From an uncultured Fidelibacterota bacterium (GTDB taxonomy: Bacteria; Fidelibacterota; Marinisomatia; Marinisomatales; UBA1611): DNA of 61,947 nt. Positions 26,401 through 34,697 of this stretch are shown piece after piece; within the stretch, counting starts at the first letter, position 1, and every line of letters starts with the position of its first letter. Location of the stretch: the NCBI GenBank assembly GCA_902602795.1, contig CACKSF010000003.1, positions 1-61,947 of the forward strand. Reading direction: 5' to 3'. The notes beneath the pieces are model-generated. The model did no database searches. It had not been told where the DNA came from and saw nothing but the letters and a program-made list of their open reading frames with translations. A program made the translations under genes and the position numbers.

Positions 26401-26531
26401 TCACCAGGCTCAGTGTGAATCATGGCATTGGTAAGTGCCCACACCCGCGGAGGGTTAACATGGATATCTTTCACTGGCTCGGTCTGCGCAAGTAAAAGAG
26501 AAAAGACTACTAAGTAAGGTTTTCTTATCAA
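23496..26531 (-). CDS. secreted double-domain amidohydrolase
   Basis: A 1011-residue protein with a signal peptide (VFSLLLAQT) and two amidohydrolase units. In unit 1 (about 20-430) the motif position reads GAHIYPGFIDGWFEV, with no HxH, so this half is probably structural. A beta-rich insert (about 430-540) follows. In unit 2 (about 555-980) the site is intact: GLIDCHSHSAASS, LLHCHSYRQDEIW, FQHVLEGYKVAE and VSFNSDDAELARR, which resembles imidazolonepropionase and dipeptidase-like amidohydrolases. It starts with TTG overlapping the LOG-family stop by 4 bp, and the second amidohydrolase overlaps its stop. It may act on periplasmic peptides or cyclic amides; the substrate is unknown. Confidence 0.82.
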   Translation of the reverse strand: MIRKPYLVVFSLLLAQTEPVKDIHVNPPRVWALTNAMIHTEPGDSLKDATVVIRDGRIDKVGRYIKIPLDAYEIDLEGAHIYPGFIDGWFEVKKDEKTISPDEHWNKKIKADYRAKDDLKIKEKELKALRALGLTAVHIVPEEGIFKGKSDLVILDDDFTSYKKDVAQIIEFKTTGWSDRSYPNSLLGVIAVIRQTLLDANWYQKSTQIIEKYPEQNKLIPFHPSLSQLADFQLNRKPMLFMTKEEHGALRALRIIDEFNLAPWLLGSGYEYRRLNEIVELNPFIIFPLEFPSKPKVKDPHIALQYSTEQLKHWDMAPDNINKVFEKGIRFSFTSATLKNKKEFRKNLQKIIDRGLPKSVALSALTTYPAEAMGIEKIMGKIQPGYLANLVVTDGDYFDNKSRVTSLWMNGKEYYVANRYKTVLKGNWKLEISGKSYELSFKTSDNKKESKKGNISTHKKQKLIGVIQGKDLNASVSEIEIYDSTIEFKADGSFLSLEGMLAFKGQISKDKIIGKFFDGSAQQSFKAKRETKGKDKKRTKELKSNTKLFYPEGSYGIGKDLLTPNAILIDNATIWTCGPKGILQDWDILFVNGKIDKIAPDISVPLGSALTIDGMGKHVTPGLIDCHSHSAASSINEGAQSVTAEVRIQDVLYSDDINIYRQLGGGLTTANILHGSANPIGGQNAVIKLRWGSAPDELLFKNAPQGIKFALGENVKQANWQGTGRYPQTRMGVEQVIRDAFRAAQDYRHVQKTYERNSKAKKKNIPPRIDLELEALAEILEGKRLLHCHSYRQDEIWMLTRIAEDFGFTIATFQHVLEGYKVAERLAEHGAGASTFSDWWQYKYEVIDAIPYNGTMMAKNNVLVSFNSDDAELARRMNTEAAKAIKYGGLDEIEALHFVTINPAKQLKIDKWVGSLEEEKDADFVIWDGPPLSIYSKVQETWIDGTRYWSVDENAQMEDRDKGLRESLIKKILNSTTPNTGKDIKPNSETPNHGHNCDIIDSDLFGAEFVQ

Positions 26532-27340
26532 AAATTTGGTCCTTTTAATTGGTTGGATTCTATAAAATTAGTGACATAATCGAAAGTATCATTTACGTCA
26601 TCAGAAATATGGAATAAGTCTAAATCTTCTTGAGATATAGTCCCAACTTCAACAAGGTAGTCCCAATTAACTACATTCTCCCAGAATTCCTTTCCATACA
26701 AAACAATGGGCAAAGGTTTTTTAATTTTTTGAGTTTGAATTAAAGTTAATAATTCCATTAGTTCATCTAAAGTTCCAAAACCTCCTGGCCATACAATTAA
26801 TCCTTTTGCTAGGTATAAGAACCAAAATTTACGCATAAAAAAGTAATGAAATTTTAAATTCAGATCATCTGATATCCATTCATTTTCTGATGACTCAAAA
26901 GGCAATGAAATGGTAAGGCCAACATTAATTCCATTTGCCTCTGAAGCTCCACGATTGGCAGCTTCCATAATGCCTGGACCTCCTCCAGAGCAAACAATGT
27001 ATCGATGTTTGCTATCTTTGAGGTCTTTACTCCAGGAGGTGAATTTGTTTGCCAAAGATCTTGCCTCCTCGTAGTAACGACTCATTTTAAGATCCATTTT
27101 TAGTTTTGAAATTATTCGATTATCTGATCCATCTGAATGGTTTTCAAGAGCTTTTTTTGCTTCTTCTTTAGATGGGATTCTAGCAGAGCCAAAGAAGACA
27201 ATGGTCTCGGATACATTATTTCTTTCCAACTTCTGTAAAGGGCCATAATATTCAGATAAGATTCTTAATGATCTTCCTTGAGAACTTCCAAGAAAATTGA
27301 AGTCATAGTAAAATCTATTTTTTTTATCGATTTTAGACAT
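26528..27340 (-). CDS. LOG-family protein (cytokinin-riboside-monophosphate phosphoribohydrolase-like / TIGR00730)
   Basis: About 270 residues counted from the ATG at 27340, which has AAAAGGA about 9 bp upstream; the frame also opens at TTG 27370 but without a ribosome site. Rossmann-type segments VFFGSARIPSKEEA, YIVCSGGGPGIMEAANRGASEANG and KGLIVWPGGFGTLDELMEL are diagnostic: PGGxGTxxE is the catalytic and phosphate-binding signature. The family hydrolyses nucleoside 5'-monophosphates or related ribosyl phosphates. It is the first gene of the minus-strand amidohydrolase operon. The real substrate in this bacterium is unknown. Confidence 0.85.
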   Translation of the reverse strand: MSKIDKKNRFYYDFNFLGSSQGRSLRILSEYYGPLQKLERNNVSETIVFFGSARIPSKEEAKKALENHSDGSDNRIISKLKMDLKMSRYYEEARSLANKFTSWSKDLKDSKHRYIVCSGGGPGIMEAANRGASEANGINVGLTISLPFESSENEWISDDLNLKFHYFFMRKFWFLYLAKGLIVWPGGFGTLDELMELLTLIQTQKIKKPLPIVLYGKEFWENVVNWDYLVEVGTISQEDLDLFHISDDVNDTFDYVTNFIESNQLKGPNF

Positions 27341-27459
27341 ATTGTTTATTCCTTTTAAAGGTGATAACAAAATATAACTTTTGATGGTTCTAGGAAAGAT
27401 ATCTTTCTTTAGAAACTAATATATTGATTGAACAAATTCATTCTGGGTATCTTACACCA

Positions 27460-27801
27460 ATGCTTTTACGTCTATTTCTATTCGTTATTGTTTGTTCTTG
27501 TGTTTTTACACCTACTCCAAATCCAATATTAATACCTCCATTAAAAAAATCTTTAGGCGGGAAAAAGCAAAAAACAGTCTATACTTTAGGCTATATGTCA
27601 GAGTATGATATATGGGAGTTTTTAAAAGAAAACCCATCAGAGAAAGAGGTTCTAGATACTTTTGGCTTCCCTGATTCTATTTGGGTAGATGATTTAGAGA
27701 CTACAAAATTTTTGTATTATTTTATATCTGATATGCAAGACTTTAATACAATTGAAATAAGCGCAAAAACAGACAGTGTGTCTGGATTTGAATGGGACTA
27801 A
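27460..27801 (+). CDS. small predicted lipoprotein at the head of the kynurenine operon
   Basis: The ATG at 27460 gives 113 residues. The N-terminus MLLRLFLFVIVCSC is a lipoprotein signal with Cys14. The mature part has a Pro-rich region, then EYDIWEFLKENPSEKEVLDTFGFPDSIWVDDL, a helix-turn pattern like SmpA/BamE-type domains (the GxPD turn followed by a strand FLYYF), which bind outer-membrane proteins; that resemblance is weak. It ends 3 bp before tryptophan dioxygenase, so it is cotranscribed with the kynurenine pathway genes. Its function there is unclear. The longer start at 27424 has no advantage. Confidence 0.6.
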   Translation: MLLRLFLFVIVCSCVFTPTPNPILIPPLKKSLGGKKQKTVYTLGYMSEYDIWEFLKENPSEKEVLDTFGFPDSIWVDDLETTKFLYYFISDMQDFNTIEISAKTDSVSGFEWD

Positions 27802-27804
27802 AAT

Positions 27805-28893
27805 ATGAAAAATAAAAAATTGTTGAATTATTCTGACTACCTACAGCTTGAAAAGATTTTATCAGGTCAGGAGCTAATGAGTGCTAAACGTGGTACTCCT
27901 GCTCATGATGAGATGCTATTTATTATTGTCCATCAAGTATATGAGCTTTGGTTTAAACAAATTTTACATGAGCTTGATTCAGTGATGTCTATCTTTAAAC
28001 AAGAATCTATTATTGAATCAGATATTAGTTTTGTAGTTTTGCGCTTACAGAGGATAATTGAAATACAGAAAATTCTTATTGATCAAATTAGAGTTTTAGA
28101 AACCATGACTGCGATGGATTTTCTAGAATTTAGAGATGATCTTTTTCCTGCTTCAGGTTTTCAGAGTGCACAGTTTAGGCTTATGGAAAACAAGCTAGGG
28201 CTTTTAAATGATCACAGAATTATGTACGGCGGAAAAAATTATACTTCTGTACTTAAAGAGCAAGAAAAATCAACTGTACAAAGTTCAGAAGAAGAAAAAT
28301 CACTTTTTGAATTACTTGAGTCTTGGTTGGAACGCACACCATTTTTATCCTTTAAGGGTTTTGATTTTTGGAAACAATATAGTAAAGCTGTTCGTTCCAT
28401 GTTAGAACAAGAAAAGCTTATAATACTAGATAATCCAAACTATTCGCAAGAAGAGGTTGAATACCATTTAAATGAGCATGAAAATGCTGTTCTGTCTTTT
28501 GAGGCCATGATTAATGAAGAAAGACATAATAAATTAATCGTAGATAGAAAAAAGAGATTATCTCATAAAGCTACACAAGCTTCTTTATTAATATTACTGT
28601 ACCGAGATGAGCCTATTCTCCATTCTCCATTCAATCTAATATCCCGACTAATTGATATGGATGAATTATTTACCTCGTGGCGACAGAGACATGCTTTGAT
28701 GGTTAGAAGGATGATCGGTGCTAAAATTGGTACAGGAGGTTCTTCAGGGCATAAATATTTACGAGAGGCAGCAGATAAGCATAAAATTTTTTCGGATTTG
28801 GCAGATCTTTCCACATTTTTTATTCCTAGGTCTGCTTTACCTGAGTTACCAACAGATATTAAACAAAATCTAGGATATCAATTTAAGCAATGA
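27805..28893 (+). CDS. kynA: tryptophan 2,3-dioxygenase
   Basis: A 362-residue heme enzyme that opens the indole ring of L-tryptophan to N-formylkynurenine. Clear family segments: KRGTPAHDEMLFIIVHQVYELWFKQIL (substrate pocket), LETMTAMDFLEFRDDLFPASGFQSAQFR, and the proximal heme-ligand region RRMIGAKIGTGGSSGHKYLREA with the conserved His. Length is longer than many bacterial enzymes (about 280) but near the human type. It starts the chain of seven to eight pathway genes and consumes heme, which links it to the heme island upstream. Confidence 0.94.
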   Translation: MKNKKLLNYSDYLQLEKILSGQELMSAKRGTPAHDEMLFIIVHQVYELWFKQILHELDSVMSIFKQESIIESDISFVVLRLQRIIEIQKILIDQIRVLETMTAMDFLEFRDDLFPASGFQSAQFRLMENKLGLLNDHRIMYGGKNYTSVLKEQEKSTVQSSEEEKSLFELLESWLERTPFLSFKGFDFWKQYSKAVRSMLEQEKLIILDNPNYSQEEVEYHLNEHENAVLSFEAMINEERHNKLIVDRKKRLSHKATQASLLILLYRDEPILHSPFNLISRLIDMDELFTSWRQRHALMVRRMIGAKIGTGGSSGHKYLREAADKHKIFSDLADLSTFFIPRSALPELPTDIKQNLGYQFKQ

Positions 28894-29678
28894 AACAATC
28901 ATTAATAAATAAACACGCTATCGTCTGTGGAAGTACAGATGGTATTGGAAAAGCATCTGCGTTACTTTTAGCAAAGCAAGGATGTGAAATCACTCTAGTC
29001 GCAAGGAATCAAGATAAGCTCGACAAAACGCAATCAGAGTTGAACACAAATCATAACCAGAAACATTATTCTGTTTGTGCTGATTTTGATAATTCGATGG
29101 ATCTTAAAAATAAAATAAAAATGCATTTAGGTTCTTTAGGTAGATCCGTTGATATTCTAGTTAATAACTCCGGAGGACCGCATGGTGGTCCACTCATTGA
29201 AGCAGATGAGGATGAATTTAGAGTTACTTTTGAAAGGTTGTTAATATGTAATCATATCATGGCAAAAGCAGTTGTTCCAGGCATGAAAGATAAAGGGGTA
29301 GGTAGGATTATCAATATAATTTCTACTTCTGTAAAACAGGTAATCCCAGGGTTGGGAGTCTCAAACACAATTAGGGGAAGCGTTGCTCAGTGGGGAAAGA
29401 CCTTGGCATTGGAGCTTGGGGAAAATGGAATTTGTGTGAATAACATTTTACCAGGATATACTGCAACGGATAGATTGAATTATTTAGCAGAGTCTAAGGC
29501 AAATTCTTTGGGCGTGGATATAGAATATATACGGAATCAATGGGCTGAAAATACTTCCCTTAAACGTATTGGGAATGTTAATGAAGTTGCGAACACAGTT
29601 TTATTTTTAGCCTCAGATGAATCAAGTTACGTAACGGGCCATAATTTTTCTGTAGATGGAGGCAGGTTTGGTGCCTGA
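28890..29678 (+). CDS. short-chain dehydrogenase/reductase-fold protein of the kynurenine operon, unusual active site
   Basis: A 262-residue Rossmann protein. The nucleotide-binding turn is CGSTDGIGKASALLLAKQG (TGxxxGIG variant) and DILVNNSGGPHGG is the NNAG strand. The catalytic Ser position reads RIINIISTS. The YxxxK position reads VSNTIRG, so both the catalytic Tyr and Lys are replaced (Ser and Arg). The C-terminal NNILPGYTATDRL and FLASDESSYVTGHNFSVDGG are standard SDR ends. An SDR of this subgroup occurs in kynurenine clusters of other bacteria, but its step is not known to me. It overlaps kynA by 4 bp. It may have lost redox chemistry or work on an unusual substrate. Confidence 0.82.
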   Translation: MKQSLINKHAIVCGSTDGIGKASALLLAKQGCEITLVARNQDKLDKTQSELNTNHNQKHYSVCADFDNSMDLKNKIKMHLGSLGRSVDILVNNSGGPHGGPLIEADEDEFRVTFERLLICNHIMAKAVVPGMKDKGVGRIINIISTSVKQVIPGLGVSNTIRGSVAQWGKTLALELGENGICVNNILPGYTATDRLNYLAESKANSLGVDIEYIRNQWAENTSLKRIGNVNEVANTVLFLASDESSYVTGHNFSVDGGRFGA

Positions 29679-29706
29679 CTTAAAAAATATTTTTTAAAAA
29701 CATTTT

Positions 29707-31152
29707 ATGTTAGAAATAGTAAATAACTTTATCAATGGAGAGTTTGTAGAGCCTCATAATAAAAAATATTTAGATATATATGAACCTGCGACAGGTTCTG
29801 TTTATGGTAAAGTTGCTGATTCATCAAGCCATGATATCAAAAGAGCAGTAGAGTCTGCTAAAAATGCTTTTCCTTATTGGTCTGGACTTTACATGGTAGA
29901 GAGGGGAGAGTATCTTAAAAAAATTGCTGTTGAAATAAAAAATAGATCTAATATTTTAGCAAAGTATGAATCTAGAGATACGGGCAAGCCAATTACTTTA
30001 GCAAGCAAAGTTGATATTCCAAGGGCAATTGAGAATTTTAATTTTTTTGCCAATTTTTCAGAAAATTTTTATTTTGAATCAAGTATCGAAAATGAAGTTT
30101 CTATTAACTCTGTTTCCAAAAAAGCTTTGGGCGTGGTTGGATGCATTTCCCCTTGGAATTTGCCTCTTTATCTTTTTACATGGAAGATTGCCCCAGCATT
30201 AATTGTTGGGAATACCGTGATAGCTAAACCATCTGAGATTACGCCTTATACTGCATCAAAATTAGCTGAAATTTGTTCGGATATTGGTCTGCCTAAAGGT
30301 GTTTTAAATATTGTAAATGGAACAGGCCGAATTGCTGGAGATTTAATAGTAAAAAATAAAAATATAAAAGCTATTTCATTTACAGGTGGGACAGTGACTG
30401 GCAAAAAAATTTATCAAAATTCATTTGATTCTTTTAAAAAATTGTCTTTGGAAATGGGTGGAAAGAATCCTGCCATAATCTTTGAAGATTGTGACTACGA
30501 ATCCATGCTAAAGACAGTTGTAAAATCCTCTTTTACAAATCAGGGACAGATTTGTCTATGTAGCTCCAGGATATTAGTGGAGAGCACCATATTTAAAAAA
30601 TTTAAAACTGATTTTTGCAATGTAATATCAGAATTGAAGCCTGGAGATCCTAAGGATGATAAAACAGAATTTGGCTCAATATCCTCTGAGAGCCAGTTCA
30701 AAAAAATAAAACATTATATAAATTTGGCAAAAAATGAGAGCGGTAATATTCTTTTAGGTGGTAAGGCTATACAGCTACAAGGTAGGTGCAAAAATGGTTG
30801 GTTTATTGAACCTACAGTAATTGAAGGATTAGGTAACAGAAGTTTATTGAACCAAGAAGAAATTTTTGGACCTGTGGTTACTATACAGTCATTTAAAACA
30901 GAAGAAGAAGCCATTGAAATTGCAAATGACACAAAATATGGATTATCTGCTACTATTTGGACTAACAGTCACAAGAAAAGCAATAGAGTTGCGAAAAATA
31001 TTGATGCAGGAGTAGTTTGGATTAATTGTTGGATGGTAAGAGATTTACGTACACCTTTTGGAGGAATGAAAGATTCTGGCTTGGGAAGGGAAGGTGGAGA
31101 AAGTGTTTTAAGATTTTTTACAGAACAAAAAACAATTTGTGAACCAAAATGA
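29707..31152 (+). CDS. aldehyde dehydrogenase, likely 2-aminomuconate-semialdehyde dehydrogenase
   Basis: A 481-residue NAD(P)-dependent aldehyde dehydrogenase. Motifs: GCISPWNLPLYLFTWKIAPALIVGNTVIAKPSE (cofactor fold), ISFTGGTVTGKKI, the general-base Glu in LEMGGKNPAIIF, and the catalytic Cys in QGQICLCSSRI. The HMSD/AMSDH-like group catalyses oxidation of 2-aminomuconate 6-semialdehyde to 2-aminomuconate. In this operon the ACMSD product (2-aminomuconate semialdehyde) is exactly the expected substrate. The start ATG at 29707 lies about 28 bp after the SDR stop. Other aldehydes are possible; the assignment rests on context. Confidence 0.86.
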   Translation: MLEIVNNFINGEFVEPHNKKYLDIYEPATGSVYGKVADSSSHDIKRAVESAKNAFPYWSGLYMVERGEYLKKIAVEIKNRSNILAKYESRDTGKPITLASKVDIPRAIENFNFFANFSENFYFESSIENEVSINSVSKKALGVVGCISPWNLPLYLFTWKIAPALIVGNTVIAKPSEITPYTASKLAEICSDIGLPKGVLNIVNGTGRIAGDLIVKNKNIKAISFTGGTVTGKKIYQNSFDSFKKLSLEMGGKNPAIIFEDCDYESMLKTVVKSSFTNQGQICLCSSRILVESTIFKKFKTDFCNVISELKPGDPKDDKTEFGSISSESQFKKIKHYINLAKNESGNILLGGKAIQLQGRCKNGWFIEPTVIEGLGNRSLLNQEEIFGPVVTIQSFKTEEEAIEIANDTKYGLSATIWTNSHKKSNRVAKNIDAGVVWINCWMVRDLRTPFGGMKDSGLGREGGESVLRFFTEQKTICEPK

Positions 31153-31508
31153 AACCAAAGTTTGATAAACATATTTTTATTTGTACAAATGATAGAGGTC
31201 CTGATCACCCTAGGGGAGATTGTGTCAAATGCGGGGGGCTTGATATTAGAATGCGATTCGTCCATCTAATAAATAAGCACGGTTTAAAAGGAAAAGTAAG
31301 AGCAAATAAAAGTGGTTGTTTGGATGTATGCGAAATTGGGCCTGCAGTTGTAATTTATCCAAAGAATATTTGGTATACAGGAATTACTATTAAAGATGTA
31401 GATGAAATATTTGAAAAATCAGTATTGAAAAATGAAGTAGTTAATCATTTAGCCTCTAGCGAGCAAGATTGGATGTTACTCAAGGATCTAAGAAAAAAGA
31501 AAAAATGA
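31149..31508 (+). CDS. (2Fe-2S) ferredoxin-like protein in the kynurenine operon
   Basis: A 119-residue thioredoxin-like [2Fe-2S] ferredoxin. Cysteines are arranged as HIFICTNDRG, GDCVKCGG and SGCLDVCEIGPAVVIYP, the last two being the typical GCx3C...P cluster motif of this family (COG3411-like). The N-terminal CTNDRGPDHPRGDC is characteristic. It overlaps the aldehyde dehydrogenase and RidA genes at both ends, so it belongs in the same transcription unit. Its role is unclear, since none of the visible pathway enzymes needs a ferredoxin. Confidence 0.8.
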   Translation: MKPKFDKHIFICTNDRGPDHPRGDCVKCGGLDIRMRFVHLINKHGLKGKVRANKSGCLDVCEIGPAVVIYPKNIWYTGITIKDVDEIFEKSVLKNEVVNHLASSEQDWMLLKDLRKKKK

Positions 31509-31921
31509 ATAAAAAAATAAATTCTAGCAGTGCACCAGAACCAGTAGGGAGCTACCCTCATACAAGAAAAGTAGGAAACTTATTATTTTTATCTGGAGTA
31601 GGCCCCAGAAAGCCAGGAACAAAAGTAATCCCAGGTGTTATGGTGGATGGGCAAGGAAATCCTCTTGGACATGATATAGAGATCCAGTGCCACTCTGTAT
31701 TTAAAAATGTTAAAATTATTTTAGAGGAGACAGGAAGTCATTGGAATAACCTAGTTGATGTAACTGTATTTTTAACAAATATGAAGAGAGATTTTGAAAT
31801 ATATAATTCAATTTATTCAGAATATTTTAAAGATAATCAGCCCTGTAGAACAACAGTTGAGGTAGTATCCTTACCAACTCCAATTGCGATTGAATTAAAA
31901 TGCATAGCAACAATTGACTAG
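31505..31921 (+). CDS. RidA/YjgF-family protein, likely 2-aminomuconate deaminase
   Basis: 138 residues counted from ATG 31505, which overlaps the ferredoxin stop as ATGA; the earlier frame start at 31469 would overlap the neighbour by 40 bp. RidA proteins deaminate imines or enamines. Seen: APEPVGSYPHTRKVGNLLFLSG, VFKNVKIILEETGSHWNNLVDVTVFL, and CRTTVEVVSLPTPIAIELKCIATI, the conserved strand with the substrate-binding Arg in CRTTV. In kynurenine clusters this subgroup is assigned as 2-aminomuconate deaminase, acting after the aldehyde dehydrogenase. Confidence 0.85.
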   Translation: MNKKINSSSAPEPVGSYPHTRKVGNLLFLSGVGPRKPGTKVIPGVMVDGQGNPLGHDIEIQCHSVFKNVKIILEETGSHWNNLVDVTVFLTNMKRDFEIYNSIYSEYFKDNQPCRTTVEVVSLPTPIAIELKCIATID

Positions 31922-31929
31922 AAGTATTT

Positions 31930-32445
31930 ATGAACTTGCTTCCTCCTATTAATTTTAAGAACTGGATTGAAAAGAATAGGCATCTTCTAAAGCCTCCTGT
32001 TGGAAACAAAGTTGTCTATGAAAATAGTGATTTTATGATCATGGTAGTAGGAGGGCCTAACTCACGAAAGGATTATCATGTGGATCCAGTAGAAGAATTC
32101 TTCTACCAAGTAGAGGGTGATATGGTCCTTAAAGTTATGGAAAACCATAAAAGGATTGATATTACTATTAAAGAAGGAGAAATATTTTTATTACCAAAAA
32201 ATATTCCGCATTCGCCTCAGAGGCTTCAGAATACAGTAGGGCTAGTGATCGAGTATAAAAGGGAGGAAGGGGCTTTAGACAGTTTTCAATGGTATTGTGA
32301 GCAATGTGATAATCTTCTTCATGAAGTAACACTAGATTTGGAAGACATAGTTACTCAACTTCCCCCATTATTTGATTCTTATTGGAATGACATTCAAGCG
32401 AGAACTTGTGTTAAATGTGGCTCTACTCAGAATCCTCCAAACTGA
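31930..32445 (+). CDS. haaO: 3-hydroxyanthranilate 3,4-dioxygenase
   Basis: A 171-residue cupin dioxygenase that cleaves 3-hydroxyanthranilate to 2-amino-3-carboxymuconate semialdehyde. PPVGNKVVYENSDFMIMVVGGPNSRKDYHVDPVEEFFYQ carries the iron ligands (His in DYH, Glu in EEFFYQ), and LLPKNIPHSPQR carries the third His. The C-terminus has two CxxC pairs (CEQCDNLLHE and CVKCGST), the rubredoxin-like second metal site seen in bacterial enzymes. The next gene (ACMSD) uses its product directly. Confidence 0.93.
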   Translation: MNLLPPINFKNWIEKNRHLLKPPVGNKVVYENSDFMIMVVGGPNSRKDYHVDPVEEFFYQVEGDMVLKVMENHKRIDITIKEGEIFLLPKNIPHSPQRLQNTVGLVIEYKREEGALDSFQWYCEQCDNLLHEVTLDLEDIVTQLPPLFDSYWNDIQARTCVKCGSTQNPPN

Positions 32446-32451
32446 TTTATT

Positions 32452-33459
32452 TTGGTTGTAGACATACATACTCATATTCTTCCAAAAGATCTTCCTGATT
32501 TGGAGAAAAAGTTTGGATATGGTGGTTGGATACGTCTAGATCCCAATCCTAATGGAACTGCAAATATGATAAAGGATGGGAAGCAGTTTCGTGTAGTAGA
32601 GTGTAATTGCTGGGATCCTATTGCTAGGTTAGAGGACTGTCGCAAAAGTGGTGTCGATTTGCAAGTGCTTTCCACAATACCTGTTATGTTTAGCTATTGG
32701 GCACAACCAAAGCATACTCATATACTTTCAAGAATGCTTAATGATGATATAGCTGAGACTATTCAAGAAAACCCCAAAAAGTTTGTAGGCTTAGGTACAA
32801 TTCCAATGCAAGATGAGAAACTAGCAATAAAAGAGTTGGAAAGGTGTATCCAAGAGCTAGGATTATCTGGTGTGCAGATTGGATCAAATATTAATGGAGA
32901 GAATCTGAGTTCTCCTAACTTTTATTCAATATTTGAAGCGGCATCGGATTTAGGTGCCTCTATATTTGTGCATCCTTGGGACATAATGGGGAAAAATCAG
33001 ATGGAAAAATATTGGTTGCCGTGGTTAGTAGGTATGCCAGCAGAAACAAGTAGAGCTATTTGCTCAATGATATTTGGTGGTGTATTTGAAAAATTACCAA
33101 AACTAAGAGTGGCATTTGCTCATGGAGGCGGAGCATTCCCAGCAACTATTGGTAGAATTCAACATGGCTTTGATTCTCGTCCAGATCTTTGTGCTATTGA
33201 TAATAATGTGGATCCCATTAACTATTTAGGAAAATTTTGGATTGATTCGTTGGTACATGACATTGATATGCTGAAGTTTCTTATAAATAAAATTGGTAGC
33301 ACAAGAATTGCTATGGGATCGGATTATCCATTCCCTCTTGGCGAAACGGAACCAGGATCTCTTATCAAGAATTCAAATCTTACCAAAGAGAATAAAGAAA
33401 ATCTTCTTTATAAGAGCGCAATTGACTGGTTAGCATTAAAAAACACTTTTTTTGAATGA
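32452..33459 (+). CDS. nbaD: 2-amino-3-carboxymuconate-6-semialdehyde decarboxylase
   Basis: A 335-residue metal-dependent amidohydrolase-fold decarboxylase (ACMSD). [10 protein letters not shown] at the N-terminus supplies the HxH zinc ligands. [38 protein letters not shown] and [14 protein letters not shown] supply the further His and the catalytic Asp. The start is TTG at 32452, 6 bp after haaO. Decarboxylation here diverts the pathway from quinolinate (NAD synthesis) to catabolism. The stop overlaps the kynureninase start by 4 bp. Confidence 0.92.
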   Translation: MVVDIHTHILPKDLPDLEKKFGYGGWIRLDPNPNGTANMIKDGKQFRVVECNCWDPIARLEDCRKSGVDLQVLSTIPVMFSYWAQPKHTHILSRMLNDDIAETIQENPKKFVGLGTIPMQDEKLAIKELERCIQELGLSGVQIGSNINGENLSSPNFYSIFEAASDLGASIFVHPWDIMGKNQMEKYWLPWLVGMPAETSRAICSMIFGGVFEKLPKLRVAFAHGGGAFPATIGRIQHGFDSRPDLCAIDNNVDPINYLGKFWIDSLVHDIDMLKFLINKIGSTRIAMGSDYPFPLGETEPGSLIKNSNLTKENKENLLYKSAIDWLALKNTFFE

Positions 33460-34697
33460 AGTACGAAAAATCAGAAGCATTTGCGCAACATCTTGACGAA
33501 ACAGATAAGCTTGCAAAACACCGTAACGATTTTTTTTATCCAAAAGATAATAACAATAATGAATTGATATATTTTGCTGGTAATTCTTTAGGACTTCAGC
33601 CTAAAAAAGTTTCAGATTATTTAACAAAAGAATTGTGTCTTTGGTCGGAAAAGGGTGTGCTTGGACAGGAAGAAAGATGGATCGAGTATCATGAGAAATT
33701 TAATGAATCTACCGCAAAATTAGTTGGTGCATTACCTTCAGAAGTAGTTGTAATGAATGCATTAACCTTAAATATTCACCTGCTTTTGATTTCTTTTTAT
33801 CAACCATGCGAAGCTAAATACAAAATAATCATTGAAAAGGATGCTTTTCCTTCGGACTACTATGCAGTGCAGAGCCAAATAAAATTACATGGATTTGAAC
33901 CCAAAAAAGCATTGATAGAACTCACTCCAAGAGTAGGCGAAAAAATTTTACGCCACGACGATATTTTTGCAACAATTGAATCTCACAGAGACGAAATTGC
34001 TTTGATTTACTTAGGGGGAGTTAACTATTACACCGGACAGTCTTTTAACTTAAAAGAAATAGCAAAAGTCGGTAGAAAAAATGGATCAATAGTTGGATTT
34101 AATCTTGCACACAGTGCAGGTAATTTGTTACTGCGCTTACATGATTGGGACGTAGATTTTTCTGCATGGTGCACATATAAATACCTTTGTGCTGGTCCTG
34201 GAAGTCCATCGGGTGTTTTTGTTCACAAGCGGCATCATAAATGGAATGGTCCTAGGTTGCTTGGTTGGTGGGGAAATAATAAAGATTCTAGATTTGAAAT
34301 GTCATCTACATTTGACCCTATTAATACTGCTGAAGGTTGGCAAATTAGCAATGCACCTATTATGGGTATGGCTCCTCTTTTAGCTGCTATGAATATTTAC
34401 AGCAAGGCTGGGATGAATTCAATTCGGGAAAAAGGGGAAAATATCTCGTTTTATATGGAATTTTTAATTCATCAACAGATACCATCTGTCCATATTATCA
34501 CACCAGAGGATAGAGGATGTCAACTTTCTCTGGTAGTACCTAAAGGAAAGAAGATACATGATTATCTCTTAAAAAAAGGTGTAATTTGTGATTGGAGAAA
34601 TCCTGATGTAATCCGAGTTGCCCCACATCCATTATATAACTCGTATGTTGAGGTGTTTAATTTTGTAAAAATTTTAAAGGATGCGATTGAAAACTAA
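33456..34697 (+). CDS. kynU: kynureninase
   Basis: A 413-residue PLP enzyme hydrolysing 3-hydroxykynurenine (or kynurenine) to 3-hydroxyanthranilate and alanine. Seen: [64 protein letters not shown], and the PLP-lysine region [38 protein letters not shown] is the conserved Asp/His helix. It overlaps the KMO gene by 17 bp. Hydroxykynureninase specificity is expected because KMO and HaaO are in the same operon. Confidence 0.94.
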   Translation: MKYEKSEAFAQHLDETDKLAKHRNDFFYPKDNNNNELIYFAGNSLGLQPKKVSDYLTKELCLWSEKGVLGQEERWIEYHEKFNESTAKLVGALPSEVVVMNALTLNIHLLLISFYQPCEAKYKIIIEKDAFPSDYYAVQSQIKLHGFEPKKALIELTPRVGEKILRHDDIFATIESHRDEIALIYLGGVNYYTGQSFNLKEIAKVGRKNGSIVGFNLAHSAGNLLLRLHDWDVDFSAWCTYKYLCAGPGSPSGVFVHKRHHKWNGPRLLGWWGNNKDSRFEMSSTFDPINTAEGWQISNAPIMGMAPLLAAMNIYSKAGMNSIREKGENISFYMEFLIHQQIPSVHIITPEDRGCQLSLVVPKGKKIHDYLLKKGVICDWRNPDVIRVAPHPLYNSYVEVFNFVKILKDAIEN

